From the NCBI GenBank assembly GCA_018714205.1, contig DVNR01000037.1, positions 1 to 39,428 on the forward strand: DNA of 39,428 nucleotides, written 5' to 3'. Below, piece after piece: positions 23,359 to 31,770 of this stretch. Each line of letters opens with the position of its first letter. Within the stretch, counting starts at the first letter, position 1. Position numbers and translations under genes: made by a program. The DNA comes from Candidatus Aphodousia faecipullorum (lineage in GTDB: Bacteria > Pseudomonadota > Gammaproteobacteria > Burkholderiales > Burkholderiaceae_F). The notes below the pieces were generated by a model that saw only the letters and a program-made list of their open reading frames with translations, made no database searches and had not been told where the DNA came from.

Positions 23359-24694
23359 ACTGAAAGTGATGGCGTTGCTTGCCGCCTTTTTCTCAGCAAG
23401 TCTCAGTTACGCTCAAACAGCTGCAAAGGCTCCGACCGCAGCTGAACCTGCGACGCTAAACGCCGTGGTCGCCGTCGTCAATAACGATGTCATCACCACC
23501 AATGAGCTCACCGAGCGTGTGCACTCTGTGGCGCTTAACTTACGTCGGCAAAACATTCAGTTGCCACCCATGCCGCAACTGCGAGCACAGGTATTGGAGC
23601 AGCTGATTCTGGAACGAGCGGTTGCCCAACGCGCACACGAAACCGGCATTCGAGTTGATGACAATTTAGTCAATGTCACCATCGAGCAAATCGCCGCTCA
23701 AAACAAGATCTCCGTGACGGAATTACGCCGTCGCTTATCTTTGGATGGCGTTCCCTTTAACCAGTTCCGAGAAGAAATTCGCAGTCAAATCATGACGCAA
23801 CGCCTCCGCGAGCGCGAGGTGGATGCGCAGATCAATATTCCGGAAAGTGAAATCGACGCCTTCCTCGCCGATCAAGCTGGCTTTAACGTCAATGACACGG
23901 TCGAATACAACGTCTCTCAAATTCTCATCCCGACAACGGAAAGCATGAGCACAGGAGAAGTCAACCAGGCCCGTGAATTAGCTGAGGACATTTTGTCCCG
24001 AGCTGAAAAAGGGGAAGACTTCGGTCAGTTGGCGGCAAGCTACTCTCGTATGAGCAACGCGCTTGAAGGCGGCGCAATCGGTTGGCGCACACTCTCACAG
24101 TTGCCTAGCACGTTAGCTAGCGCGGTGTTGGATGCTCAGCGTGCGGAAAGTCATGTTGCCATGAGTGTGAGCTCCGACGGTTTCTCTATCGTCAAGGTCA
24201 ACGGTACGCGCGACGGGGTTCAAACCAAGCTCGCGGGCGGTCCGGTGACCCAAACGCATGCTCGCCATATCTTGATGGCTGTCACACCTGTAACCGATGA
24301 AGCGACGGTTTTATCCCGCATGAATGACATCTATAACCGACTTGTGAACAATCACGAAGATTTCGCCACGCTCGCACGTTTGCACTCCGTTGACGGCTCG
24401 GCAACTCGCGGCGGCGATCTCGGTTGGTTGCAACCGGGTGACACGGTCCCCGCTTTTGAAGATGCCATGAACAAACTTCAACCGGGCGAGATCAGCAAGC
24501 CGGTGAAATCCGAGTACGGTTATCACATCATTCAAGTGCTTGACCGCCGTCAGGAATCGGCAAACGCAGAGCGCATGCGTCACATTGCTCGCCAAACGCT
24601 CCGTCAACGCAAGTTAGCCGAAGCGGTGGCAACATGGCAACGCGAACTGCGTGACAAAGCCTATGTAGAAATTCGTCGAGATGAACTGTACTAA
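23351..24694 (+). CDS. surA: Periplasmic chaperone and peptidyl-prolyl isomerase SurA
   Basis: SurA escorts unfolded outer-membrane proteins, including LptD, across the periplasm. A signal peptide of 21 residues ends in SYA. The N-terminal chaperone domain (about 35-185) contains NAVVAVVNNDVITTNEL and LILERAVAQRA. Two parvulin domains follow: P1 begins near 195 (YNVSQILIP) and P2 near 305 (THARHILMAV, GDLGWLQPGDTVPAFE, SEYGYHIIQVLDRR). The length of 447 is normal. The ATG lies inside the last codons of lptD, so translation is coupled. A terminator follows at 24708; pdxA, often next in proteobacteria, is not here. Confidence 0.96.
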   Translation: MNKLKVMALLAAFFSASLSYAQTAAKAPTAAEPATLNAVVAVVNNDVITTNELTERVHSVALNLRRQNIQLPPMPQLRAQVLEQLILERAVAQRAHETGIRVDDNLVNVTIEQIAAQNKISVTELRRRLSLDGVPFNQFREEIRSQIMTQRLREREVDAQINIPESEIDAFLADQAGFNVNDTVEYNVSQILIPTTESMSTGEVNQARELAEDILSRAEKGEDFGQLAASYSRMSNALEGGAIGWRTLSQLPSTLASAVLDAQRAESHVAMSVSSDGFSIVKVNGTRDGVQTKLAGGPVTQTHARHILMAVTPVTDEATVLSRMNDIYNRLVNNHEDFATLARLHSVDGSATRGGDLGWLQPGDTVPAFEDAMNKLQPGEISKPVKSEYGYHIIQVLDRRQESANAERMRHIARQTLRQRKLAEAVATWQRELRDKAYVEIRRDELY

Positions 24695-24707
24695 TTCTGA
24701 CTGATTG

Positions 24708-24738
24708 TGGCCGATGGCTCTTGTCACCGGCCATTTTT
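24708..24738 (+). terminator. Rho-independent terminator between surA and rsmA
   Basis: TGGCCG (24708-24713) pairs with CGGCCA (24728-24733), followed by T5. The loop can form a further short stem. It may be partial, since rsmA lies only 31 bases further on. Confidence 0.8.
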
Positions 24739-24768
24739 CTTTACCCTCTCAGTTAGTGATTGATAATT

Positions 24769-25563
24769 ATGCAAAATGGATTAGAAGGTCATAAAGCACG
24801 CAAGCGCTTCGGACAGAATTTTCTGCATGACGAACACTGGATCGGTCGCATTATTGCTGCTATCAACCCTCAAATGGGCGACACCATTGTGGAAATTGGT
24901 CCTGGGCAGGCCGCTCTGACCCGACACATCATTGAGGCTATTGGACACGAAACCGCTGTAGAAATCGACCGTGACTTGGCAGCATGGCTACATGAAACCT
25001 TTGCCGATCGTCTCACGCTCATTGAAGCGGACGCATTGAAGCTGAACTGGCAAGATGTGCATCCTGAAAAACGCCTGCGTATCATCGGCAACCTGCCCTA
25101 TAACATTTCCAGTCCCTTGCTTTTTCATCTAATGAATGTTGCGGACCGAGTGATTGATCAACACTTCATGCTCCAAAAAGAAGTGGTGGACCGGATGGTG
25201 GCCCAGCCGGGCAGCAAGGTCTACGGGCGACTCTCGGTGATGTTACAGTACCGCTATCGAATGCAGAAAATGTTTGATGTGCCCCCCGGCGCCTTCACTC
25301 CCGCCCCCAAAGTCACCAGTTCCATTGTGCGAATGACACCTCTGCCCAAAGAGGCACTTTTGGAAGTGGATACCGAGCGATTTTCAGTTATTGTGGCGGC
25401 CGCTTTCAATCAACGTCGCAAAACGCTTCGTAACGCCCTTTCCAAGCTTCTCAGCCAGGAAGCAATTGAATCCGTCGGCATTGATCCGAGTGCACGCGCG
25501 GAAAGCTTGCCCGTTGAAGCGTTTGTCAGACTCGCCAACATTAAGGTGACAACACCCAGCTAA
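24769..25563 (+). CDS. rsmA: 16S rRNA (adenine 1518/1519-N6) dimethyltransferase
   Basis: RsmA (KsgA) dimethylates two adjacent adenines in helix 45 of 16S rRNA, a late 30S assembly checkpoint; its loss gives kasugamycin resistance. Motifs are KRFGQNFLHD, the SAM-binding VEIGPGQAALTRHI, VEIDRDLA, IEADALKL and the catalytic NLPYNISSPLLFHL. FMLQKEVVDRM and VPPGAFTPAPKVTSSIVR lead to the C-terminal helical domain with FNQRRKTLRNAL. ATG 24769 gives 264 residues; an upstream TTG at 24760 is rejected. No clear ribosome site is present, so expression may depend partly on surA read-through. Confidence 0.96.
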   Translation: MQNGLEGHKARKRFGQNFLHDEHWIGRIIAAINPQMGDTIVEIGPGQAALTRHIIEAIGHETAVEIDRDLAAWLHETFADRLTLIEADALKLNWQDVHPEKRLRIIGNLPYNISSPLLFHLMNVADRVIDQHFMLQKEVVDRMVAQPGSKVYGRLSVMLQYRYRMQKMFDVPPGAFTPAPKVTSSIVRMTPLPKEALLEVDTERFSVIVAAAFNQRRKTLRNALSKLLSQEAIESVGIDPSARAESLPVEAFVRLANIKVTTPS

Positions 25564-25867
25564 CCCTAAATTCAAATATCTGATAATTTTTCCACAAGCG
25601 CCTGATTTTTAGGCGCTTTTTTATCATTCTGTCCTAAAACCGCTTCACCTTAACAAAGGTTTTGCCGATAAGCACTTAAAGATTGAAGAGGGTATTGCTT
25701 ACTTGCCGCTTTATGAGACGAGTTTGCTTTGGTGGTGCATATTCCCATTGATTTTCGTCATTCATTGACATGAACTAACGGCACAAAGCGACATTAACAA
25801 AGTGTTCAATGGCTAATTAGATATACTTAAAGCTCGTTTTAACGCATCTTTCAGAAAGGATACAACA
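25564..25867 (+). other. 304-base gap before the asparaginase gene
   Basis: It contains the rsmA terminator at its left end. A perfect TTGACA hexamer lies at 25765-25770 and a TATACT hexamer at about 25823-25828, but their spacing does not fit one promoter. Each may belong to a separate weak one. No ORF with coding character or recognisable RNA was seen. Confidence 0.5.
25596..25622 (+). terminator. Rho-independent terminator after rsmA
   Basis: AAGCGCCT (25596-25603) pairs with AGGCGCTT (25611-25618) around a 7-base loop, ending in a T6 run. Confidence 0.93.
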
Positions 25868-26926
25868 ATGCGCAAAACACTCGTTGCACTCTCTCTTGGA
25901 CTTGCTCTTAGCGGCACGGCTTTGGCTGCCGATGATTTCCGCTTAGTCATTCACGGCGGCGCCGGCAATATCGTCGAAGGCCGTTTTTCGCCTGAAGAAG
26001 AAAAGGCCTATCACGAAGGTCTGCAGGCGGCTTTGAAAGCAGGCTATGAAGTGCTCAATCGCGGTGGCACTTCCATCGAAGCGGTAAAGGCTGCTATCAA
26101 CCAAATGGAACTCAATCCCATTTTCAACGCCGGTCGCGGTGCCGTTTTCACCAATGAAGGAAAAAACGAGTTGGATGCCTCTATCATGGACGGCAAGACG
26201 TTGACAGCAGGCGCTGTTGCCGGCGTGACCAACGTCAAGCACCCGGTGAATTGCGCTGACTTGGTTCGCACCAAATCGCCCCATGTCATGATGGCTTCAA
26301 AAGGCGCAGAAAAATTCTGTGCGGCCAATGGTGCCGAAATCGTCGATCCCAAGTGGTTCTTCACCCAACATCGCTATGATCAGTTGAAAAAAGCTCAAGA
26401 AAAAGAACAAATCCTGTTGGATCACGACGGCGCCAAGAAAACTTCCAATGCTGAGCTCTACATCGATCCTTTGATGTACGACTACAAATTCGGAACGGTC
26501 GGCGCAGTTGCGCTGGATAAACACGGCAACCTCGCCGCAGCCACCTCCACAGGCGGCATGACCAACAAGCGTTTCGGTCGTATCGGCGATAGCCCCATCA
26601 TCGGTGCCGGCACCTATGCCAACAACGACACGGTGGCTGTTTCCGCAACCGGTTCCGGTGAAATGTTTATCCGTACTTCTGCCGCTTACAACGTTTCCGT
26701 ACACTACAAGTATGATGGTCCTGACGTGCAAAAAGCCGGCGAAGCGGCCATTAAGGATGTCGGCGCCATCGGCGGCACCGGTGGCTTGATTATCTTGGAT
26801 CGCAAGGGTCACTACGCCTTCCCGATGAATTCCGCCGGTATGCACCGCGGCACCATCGGTCCGGACGGAAAGCCCATGACCGCGATGTACGGCACGGAAA
26901 AATTGCGTGAGTACAAAGCAAAATAA
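25868..26926 (+). CDS. Periplasmic isoaspartyl peptidase/L-asparaginase (Thr-type Ntn hydrolase)
   Basis: This enzyme is a member of the self-cleaving Ntn family (E. coli IaaA, plant-type asparaginase) that hydrolyses asparagine or isoaspartyl dipeptides. The signal peptide MRKTLVALSLGLALSGTALA places it in the periplasm. VIHGGAGN, NPIFNAGRGAVFTNEGKNELDASIMDG and KHPVNCADLVR belong to the alpha subunit. The cleavage site YKFG|TVGAVALD leaves the nucleophile Thr at about residue 210. GRIGDSPIIGAGTYAN and SATGSGEMFIRTSAAY, with the oxyanion and substrate Arg-Ile-Gly-Asp segment, follow. At 352 residues it is complete. AAGGA lies upstream of the ATG. Close relatives include glycosylasparaginase, so exact substrate is open. 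It is flanked by terminators and thus monocistronic. Confidence 0.87.
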   Translation: MRKTLVALSLGLALSGTALAADDFRLVIHGGAGNIVEGRFSPEEEKAYHEGLQAALKAGYEVLNRGGTSIEAVKAAINQMELNPIFNAGRGAVFTNEGKNELDASIMDGKTLTAGAVAGVTNVKHPVNCADLVRTKSPHVMMASKGAEKFCAANGAEIVDPKWFFTQHRYDQLKKAQEKEQILLDHDGAKKTSNAELYIDPLMYDYKFGTVGAVALDKHGNLAAATSTGGMTNKRFGRIGDSPIIGAGTYANNDTVAVSATGSGEMFIRTSAAYNVSVHYKYDGPDVQKAGEAAIKDVGAIGGTGGLIILDRKGHYAFPMNSAGMHRGTIGPDGKPMTAMYGTEKLREYKAK

Positions 26927-26945
26927 GGCGCTCTAGACTCCTTTG

Positions 26946-26973
26946 AACCGCTCGAAACCCGAGCGGTTTTTTC
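26946..26973 (+). terminator. Rho-independent terminator after the asparaginase gene
   Basis: AACCGCTCG (26946-26954) pairs with CGAGCGGTT (26960-26968), followed by a T6 run. It faces the end of ygjP and may also help stop that convergent transcript, though no T-run lies on the minus side. Confidence 0.92.
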
Positions 26974-26979
26974 TTGATG

Positions 26980-27813
26980 TTAAAAAGGCAACGTGGGAAT
27001 GTAAATGCCCTTGAGCTTTTGTCTGGCTTCGGAGTAGTTCGGATCAATTTCTGCGACTCGTTTCCAAAAACGAGCGCTGTGATTCATCTCGTCAAGGTGC
27101 GCTAATTCATGTGAAATGACGTAATCAATGATTGATGGATCCAAGTGAATTAATCGCCAATTCAATCGAATCTTGCGATCGGCGCTGCACGATCCCCAAC
27201 GCCCTTTAGCGCTGGATAGGCCCCAGCCTGAATAAGACACCAAGGCTTTAGCCGCGATCGCTTTCAACCGTTCGCCAATGTAGCGCTCCGCTTCCTTGCG
27301 AAACCACACTTGAACCAAATCCCGAATCCTTTCAGGCGAGGCGTTTTTGCTTAAATTGACAATCAGTCGTGGTTCGTGCTCGCTCTCATTTTTATAAACC
27401 GTGGGCGCCTTGGGATCCAAAACCATCGTCAGCGGCTTGCCCAAGTAGGGAATTGACTGCCCATCCTCAAAGCGAACCGACTGCGTGCCCACTTCCTTTT
27501 GCCAATTGGCAAATTGCACTAACTTTTTCTGAATCCAATCCTCTCGCTTTTGAATCATCTTTTCGATGTCCGCAACCGACACCCAACGAGGCGCTCGAAT
27601 CGTCAATCCTCGTTCATCAATGACAAAGCCCACCGTTTTTCGCTTGACACGCTCAAGTCGATAAGAAAAGGCGGGGGTTAATGTAAAAGACTCACGTTTT
27701 TCAAAGTCAGGAGGCGCCTTCGGCAAGCGGGGTTGCCGACGAAGAGGTCCCTCCCCAGTTTGCTTGTCCGTAATGGGCTCAGCATTGAAAAAATCAAACG
27801 CGAGTTGCTTCAC
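26980..27813 (-). CDS. ygjP: YgjP/SprT-like zinc metallopeptidase-family protein (DUF45)
   Basis: This is a predicted cytoplasmic zinc metallopeptidase of the YgjP family. The metal site is ISHELAHLDEMNHSARFWKRV (His-Glu-x-x-His plus a later His), preceded by KGRWGSCSADRKIRLNWRLIHLDPSIIDYV, a family signature. The N-terminal part from about 60 to 160 is a beta-rich domain (RLERVKRKTVGFVIDERGLTIRAPRWVS) followed by IQKREDWIQKKL. GTG at 27813 is chosen because GGAGG lies 9 bases upstream; it gives 277 residues and overlaps plsC by 20 bases. An ATG at 27909 would overlap plsC by 116 bases. The role of the family is not well defined. The gene ends the long miaB-to-ygjP minus-strand block. Confidence 0.85.
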   Translation of the reverse strand: MKQLAFDFFNAEPITDKQTGEGPLRRQPRLPKAPPDFEKRESFTLTPAFSYRLERVKRKTVGFVIDERGLTIRAPRWVSVADIEKMIQKREDWIQKKLVQFANWQKEVGTQSVRFEDGQSIPYLGKPLTMVLDPKAPTVYKNESEHEPRLIVNLSKNASPERIRDLVQVWFRKEAERYIGERLKAIAAKALVSYSGWGLSSAKGRWGSCSADRKIRLNWRLIHLDPSIIDYVISHELAHLDEMNHSARFWKRVAEIDPNYSEARQKLKGIYIPTLPF

Positions 27814-28543
27814 GAGCGTATGCCTCCGGAGAAATGCGTCGCATTTCTGTTTCAATCCAATCAACCAACTCGGTCTGTACCTCATCAAAGTCTTTTCCTG
27901 TGCTTTCAATCATCGGACCAACGGAAACGGTGATCATACCGGGCTTTTTCGCGATGCTGTTGCGAGGCCACAACTGACCGGAATTGAGCGCAATAGGCAC
28001 AATGGGAAGACCCGTTGCGACAGCCAAACGAGCACCGCCACTTTTGTAGTGGGGATTTTCTTCACCTGGCGCTGTTCGCGTGCCTTCTGGAAACATCACA
28101 ATGGACCACCCCTGCGCAATTTTTTCACGACTTTGTTTTAAAACCTGTTCGTAGGCTCGCCCATGGGCCTTTCGATCAATGGCGATCATTTTCAATGTCG
28201 CGATGGCCTGACCGAAAACCGGCACATAGTGCAATTCACGCTTATAGACGAAAGTGGCATGATTAGGCACATGGCTAATCATCCAGAACACTTCCCAAGC
28301 TGACTGATGTTTACTCAAGACCAACACCGGACGGTTATCTTTAGGGAAATTTTCCATGCCTTTCACTTCATAGCGCACACCGCAAAGCGCGTCGGCACAC
28401 CACAAAATAAAGCGAGCCCAGCTTGCCCCGACTCGGTAGCGCCAGGCAAGCGGCAAGGGATACATCAAAATGACGACAATCGCCACCGGAATCAAAGTGA
28501 TCGCCAACACGATATAAAAGAGCCAACCGCGAAGCGTTGACAT
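27794..28543 (-). CDS. plsC: 1-acyl-sn-glycerol-3-phosphate acyltransferase
   Basis: PlsC acylates lysophosphatidic acid to phosphatidic acid at the inner membrane. Residues 1-35 form a membrane anchor. The acyltransferase motif I is LSKHQSAWEVF, in which the usual HxxxxD appears as HxxxxE, a variant I recall in betaproteobacterial members. Motif II (KRELHYVPVFGQAI), motif III (VMFPEGTRT) and motif IV (LPIVPIALNSG) follow. At 249 residues the length is normal. It overlaps ygjP at its 3' end by 20 bases and lies downstream of glyS. In many Burkholderiales gmhB sits between glyS and plsC; it is absent here. Confidence 0.93.
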   Translation of the reverse strand: MSTLRGWLFYIVLAITLIPVAIVVILMYPLPLAWRYRVGASWARFILWCADALCGVRYEVKGMENFPKDNRPVLVLSKHQSAWEVFWMISHVPNHATFVYKRELHYVPVFGQAIATLKMIAIDRKAHGRAYEQVLKQSREKIAQGWSIVMFPEGTRTAPGEENPHYKSGGARLAVATGLPIVPIALNSGQLWPRNSIAKKPGMITVSVGPMIESTGKDFDEVQTELVDWIETEMRRISPEAYAREATRV

Positions 28544-28565
28544 AGTTTCTTCCCCTTCAGATGAT

Positions 28566-28589
28566 AAAAGGCCCCAAGCGGAGCCTTTT
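28566..28589 (-). terminator. Possible terminator between glyS and plsC
   Basis: On the minus strand AAAAGGC (28589-28583) and GCCTTTT (28572-28566) flank CC/GG inner pairs. Only T4 ends the stem, so termination is probably partial. Confidence 0.6.
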
Positions 28590-28615
28590 ACCCAAACATG
28601 TAACGAATCGAAAGC

Positions 28616-30706
28616 TTATTTCGCCAAACGAGAAAGCTCTGCCACTTGATTCATTGTACGATGTAAACGAGCCAAGAGGGCTAAACGATTTGCACGCAAG
28701 GCTTCATCATCCACATTGACCATCACATCCTCAAAGAACTGATCGACAGGTTCTCGAAGCGTGGCCAATTGCGTCAACACGTCCGTATAGGCGCCTTTCC
28801 CGTACGAAGCATCCACCTTCGGCTCAATTTCGCACAACGCGTCATACAAGGCTTTCTCAGCGTCCAATTGCAACAAATCGCCCTTGACCTCATTAACTGT
28901 TGCAGGGCTCTTTTTAAGGATGTTGCCGATCCGTTTGTTGGCGGCAGCCAAGCTTTCGGCTTGCGGCATCGCTGAGAAGGTGCGCACCGCCTCAAGGCGA
29001 GCCGGGATCTCGAGAGCCCGAGCCGGATGCAAAGCCAAAACAGCATCAATTTCCTGAGCACTGTAGCCCTTTTCCTTGAAGATCACACGCAGACGATCTT
29101 CAAAGAAAGCGAGAAGCTCAGTGCGAGCATCGGTAATCCCCGATACCGCCTTCAATGCTTCGTAGCCAATCGTCACCAAATCGGTCAACGAGACAGTCAA
29201 TCCCTTCTCTAGAATCATGCGCAACACACCCAATGCGTGACGACGCAAGGCAAACGGATCTTTGTCACCTGTCGGCATTTGACCAATGCCAAAAAGACCG
29301 GATAGGGTCTCAAGCTTATCGGCTAGCGCCACCGCGATACTCACAGGGGTTGACGGCAAGTTGTCGCCCGCATAGCGTGGTTGATAGTGCTCACGAATGG
29401 CTTGCGCAACAATCGGATCCTCTCCGTCGTGCAAAGCGTAGTATTCACCCATGATGCCCTGCAATTCAGGGAACTCGCCCACCATCTGAGTTAAAAGATC
29501 AACCTTGGCCAATTGGGCCGCACGTACCGCTTGCTCACGGTTGGCGCCAATCAAATCAGCCACGCGAGCGGCAATCGCCTTCACGCGCTCCACGCGCTCG
29601 GCTTGCGTACCTAATTTATTGTGATAGACCACATGAGCCAAGCCCGGCACACGACTTTCCAACGTCACGAGACGATCTTGGTCGTAGAAGAACTTCGCGT
29701 CAGCCAAACGGGCCCGAACCACACGGGCGTTGCCCGAGCGGATTGCCTCGCCCCCGTCCTTGGCTTCCAACTGAGAAACCAAGAAGAAGCGATTCATCAG
29801 GTGACCTTCGGCGTCCTGCACAGCAAAATACTTTTGATTTTGCTGCATTGTCAAAATCAAGCACTCTTGCGGAACACTCAAAAATTCTTCATCAAAAGAG
29901 GACTCGTAAATGACAGGCCATTCGGTCAATGCCGTCACTTCGTCGATTAAATCCTCGGGCATAATGGCCACACCGCCAATAGCTTGAGCCATGGTCTTGA
30001 CATCATGCACGATTTTCTCACGGCGCTTGGCAAAAGAGGCCATCACTTTGCCTTCGCTTTGCATCTGCGCTTCGTAACCATCAGCATTCTTGATCGAAAG
30101 CAATTCACGCGTGTGGAAACGATGACCACTTGTTAAACGATCAGCGGTCAAACCAAGGACAGAAACAGGCACCACATCAGCGCCAAAAAGCGCCACCAAA
30201 TGTTTGGCAGGACGAACGAAAGAAACGGTCGTTTCGCCGTCAGCCAATTGGTAGTGCATGACTTTAGGAATCGGAAGAGAACTGACAGCCTGCTCAAGCG
30301 CGGTTTGCAAACCATGAGCCAAGACCACGCCGGAACGAATTCCCTCGTAGACCAATTGCTCATTTTTACCGTCGTTCACACGCTTTAAATCATTCACATC
30401 GGCTTCAATTCCGAGCGCTTTCATTTTTTTGATCAGCGCCGGCGTCGCATGCCCCTCAGCATCCAAACCGACACGCACCGGAACCAATTTCTGTTTAAAC
30501 GCTTCATCGGGCGACTTTTCCAACACAGCCGTGATCAACACCGCCAAACGGCGAGGCGCCCCGAAAGTCGTCACTTTGGAGGTTTCCGTTAAAAAGTGTT
30601 GAGTCGTCAGACTCTTTGCAATCGTATTGGCAAAAGCCTCAGAGAGTTTTCCAAGCGCCTTCGGCGGCAACTCTTCGGTCTGCAATTCCACTAACAAACT
30701 ATTCAT
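28616..30706 (-). CDS. glyS: Glycine-tRNA ligase beta subunit
   Basis: This is the large subunit of the alpha2beta2 glycyl-tRNA synthetase. It carries the tRNA-binding and HD-like domains and the C-terminal DALR anticodon-binding domain. Landmarks are the start LLVELQTEELPPKALGKL, TFGAPRRLAVLI, SGHRFHTRE, VTALTEWPVIYESSFDEEFL, PQECLILTMQQNQKYFAV, VVRARLADAKFFYDQD, GIMGEYYALHDGE and GQMPTGDKDPFALRRHALGVLR. The C terminus VNVDDEALRANRLALLARL matches the anticodon domain. At 696 residues it is near the usual 690. AGAGGG lies 8 bases before the ATG, in the 14-base gap after glyQ. Confidence 0.97.
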   Translation of the reverse strand: MNSLLVELQTEELPPKALGKLSEAFANTIAKSLTTQHFLTETSKVTTFGAPRRLAVLITAVLEKSPDEAFKQKLVPVRVGLDAEGHATPALIKKMKALGIEADVNDLKRVNDGKNEQLVYEGIRSGVVLAHGLQTALEQAVSSLPIPKVMHYQLADGETTVSFVRPAKHLVALFGADVVPVSVLGLTADRLTSGHRFHTRELLSIKNADGYEAQMQSEGKVMASFAKRREKIVHDVKTMAQAIGGVAIMPEDLIDEVTALTEWPVIYESSFDEEFLSVPQECLILTMQQNQKYFAVQDAEGHLMNRFFLVSQLEAKDGGEAIRSGNARVVRARLADAKFFYDQDRLVTLESRVPGLAHVVYHNKLGTQAERVERVKAIAARVADLIGANREQAVRAAQLAKVDLLTQMVGEFPELQGIMGEYYALHDGEDPIVAQAIREHYQPRYAGDNLPSTPVSIAVALADKLETLSGLFGIGQMPTGDKDPFALRRHALGVLRMILEKGLTVSLTDLVTIGYEALKAVSGITDARTELLAFFEDRLRVIFKEKGYSAQEIDAVLALHPARALEIPARLEAVRTFSAMPQAESLAAANKRIGNILKKSPATVNEVKGDLLQLDAEKALYDALCEIEPKVDASYGKGAYTDVLTQLATLREPVDQFFEDVMVNVDDEALRANRLALLARLHRTMNQVAELSRLAK

Positions 30707-30720
30707 TTCAAAAACCCTCT

Positions 30721-31626
30721 TTACTTATTCTTTTTCAACATCGGGAAGCCGAGCCGCTCACGCGAGTCGTAATAGCTTTGAGCCACAGCGCGGCTGATGG
30801 TGCGGATGCGGGCGATATAAGCGGCGCGCTCGGTGACGCTGATCGCACCGCGAGCATCCAAGAGGTTAAAGGTATGGCCGGCCTTGAGTACCATTTCGTA
30901 GGCGGGCAACGCAAGATTTAGATCCATCATGCGTTTGGCTTCACTTTCAAAATAGTCAAACTGACCTAAAAGCTTCTCTGGGTCGCTCGCCTCAAAGTTA
31001 TAGTGACTTTGTTCCACTTCGTTTTGGTGGAAAACGTCACCGTAGGTGAGCACGCGTTCTTCACCATTGGGTTCTTTCCACGTGGTGTATTGAAGGTCAA
31101 AGACGTTATCGCAATTTTGCAAATACATCGTCAGGCGTTCCAACCCGTAGGTGATTTCACCAGTGATGGGTTTGCATTCCAGCCCACCCACTTGTTGGAA
31201 ATAGGTGAACTGCGTCACTTCCATACCGTTCATCCACACTTCCCAACCGAGGCCCCAGGCGCCCAATGTCGGGTTTTCCCAGTTGTCTTCCACGAACCGG
31301 ATGTCATTGACTTCGGTATCAATGCCCAATGCGCGAAGACTGCCCAAATACAAATCCACAATGTTGACGGGTGCGGGCTTCAAAACAACCTGGAACTGAT
31401 GATGCTGATGTAACCGATTGGGATTTTCACCATAGCGAGCGTCTTTCGGACGACGAGAAGGCTGTACATAGGCGGCACGCCATGGCTCCGGTCCCAACGA
31501 GCGCAAGAAAGTCGCGGTATGCGACGTTCCCGCCCCCACTTCCATGTCAATCGGTTGCATCAAAGCGCACCCTTGCTGGCTCCAATACTGCTGCAAGCGC
31601 AAAATGACATCCTGAAAAGAAATCAT
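30721..31626 (-). CDS. glyQ: Glycine-tRNA ligase alpha subunit
   Basis: This is the catalytic class II subunit that activates glycine and charges tRNA-Gly together with GlyS. The sequence is nearly invariant across proteobacteria: [88 protein letters not shown] and [13 protein letters not shown]. At 301 residues it is complete. It is directly upstream of glyS in transcription. The 144-base gap to lnt contains two small perfect hairpins that could mark a leader. Confidence 0.98.
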   Translation of the reverse strand: MISFQDVILRLQQYWSQQGCALMQPIDMEVGAGTSHTATFLRSLGPEPWRAAYVQPSRRPKDARYGENPNRLHQHHQFQVVLKPAPVNIVDLYLGSLRALGIDTEVNDIRFVEDNWENPTLGAWGLGWEVWMNGMEVTQFTYFQQVGGLECKPITGEITYGLERLTMYLQNCDNVFDLQYTTWKEPNGEERVLTYGDVFHQNEVEQSHYNFEASDPEKLLGQFDYFESEAKRMMDLNLALPAYEMVLKAGHTFNLLDARGAISVTERAAYIARIRTISRAVAQSYYDSRERLGFPMLKKNK

Positions 31627-31702
31627 AGATAACCTCGGCGATCAATGCGCTGCACCTGGCAACGCCCCAACGCCTTCTCCTTCGTTAAATCAAACACTAA
31701 TT

Positions 31703-31759
31703 GGGATTCGCAATCCCGAAAAACCAAGAAAACCACAATCCTGCACCTTGCTAGGTGCA
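31703..31759 (-). repeat. Two short perfect hairpins in the lnt-glyQ gap
   Basis: GGGATT/AATCCC (31703-31717, 3-base loop) and TGCACCT/AGGTGCA (31742-31759, 4-base loop) lie just past the lnt stop. Neither has a T-run on the minus strand. They may slow Rho or protect RNA ends, and do not match the glycine riboswitch. Confidence 0.45.
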
Positions 31760-31770
31760 AAAGGTTTATT

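Noticed and set aside
26297-26845. 182-codon ORF antisense to the asparaginase gene
   Set aside because: Gly- and Val-rich shadow frame with no ribosome site or family resemblance; the sense frame is a well-defined enzyme.
27814-27909. Longer ygjP form starting at ATG 27909
   Set aside because: It would overlap plsC by 116 bases, while GTG 27813 has a strong GGAGG site at ideal spacing.
31627-31770. Glycine riboswitch in front of glyQ
   Set aside because: Only two small hairpins are present; none of the conserved glycine aptamer sequences is seen.
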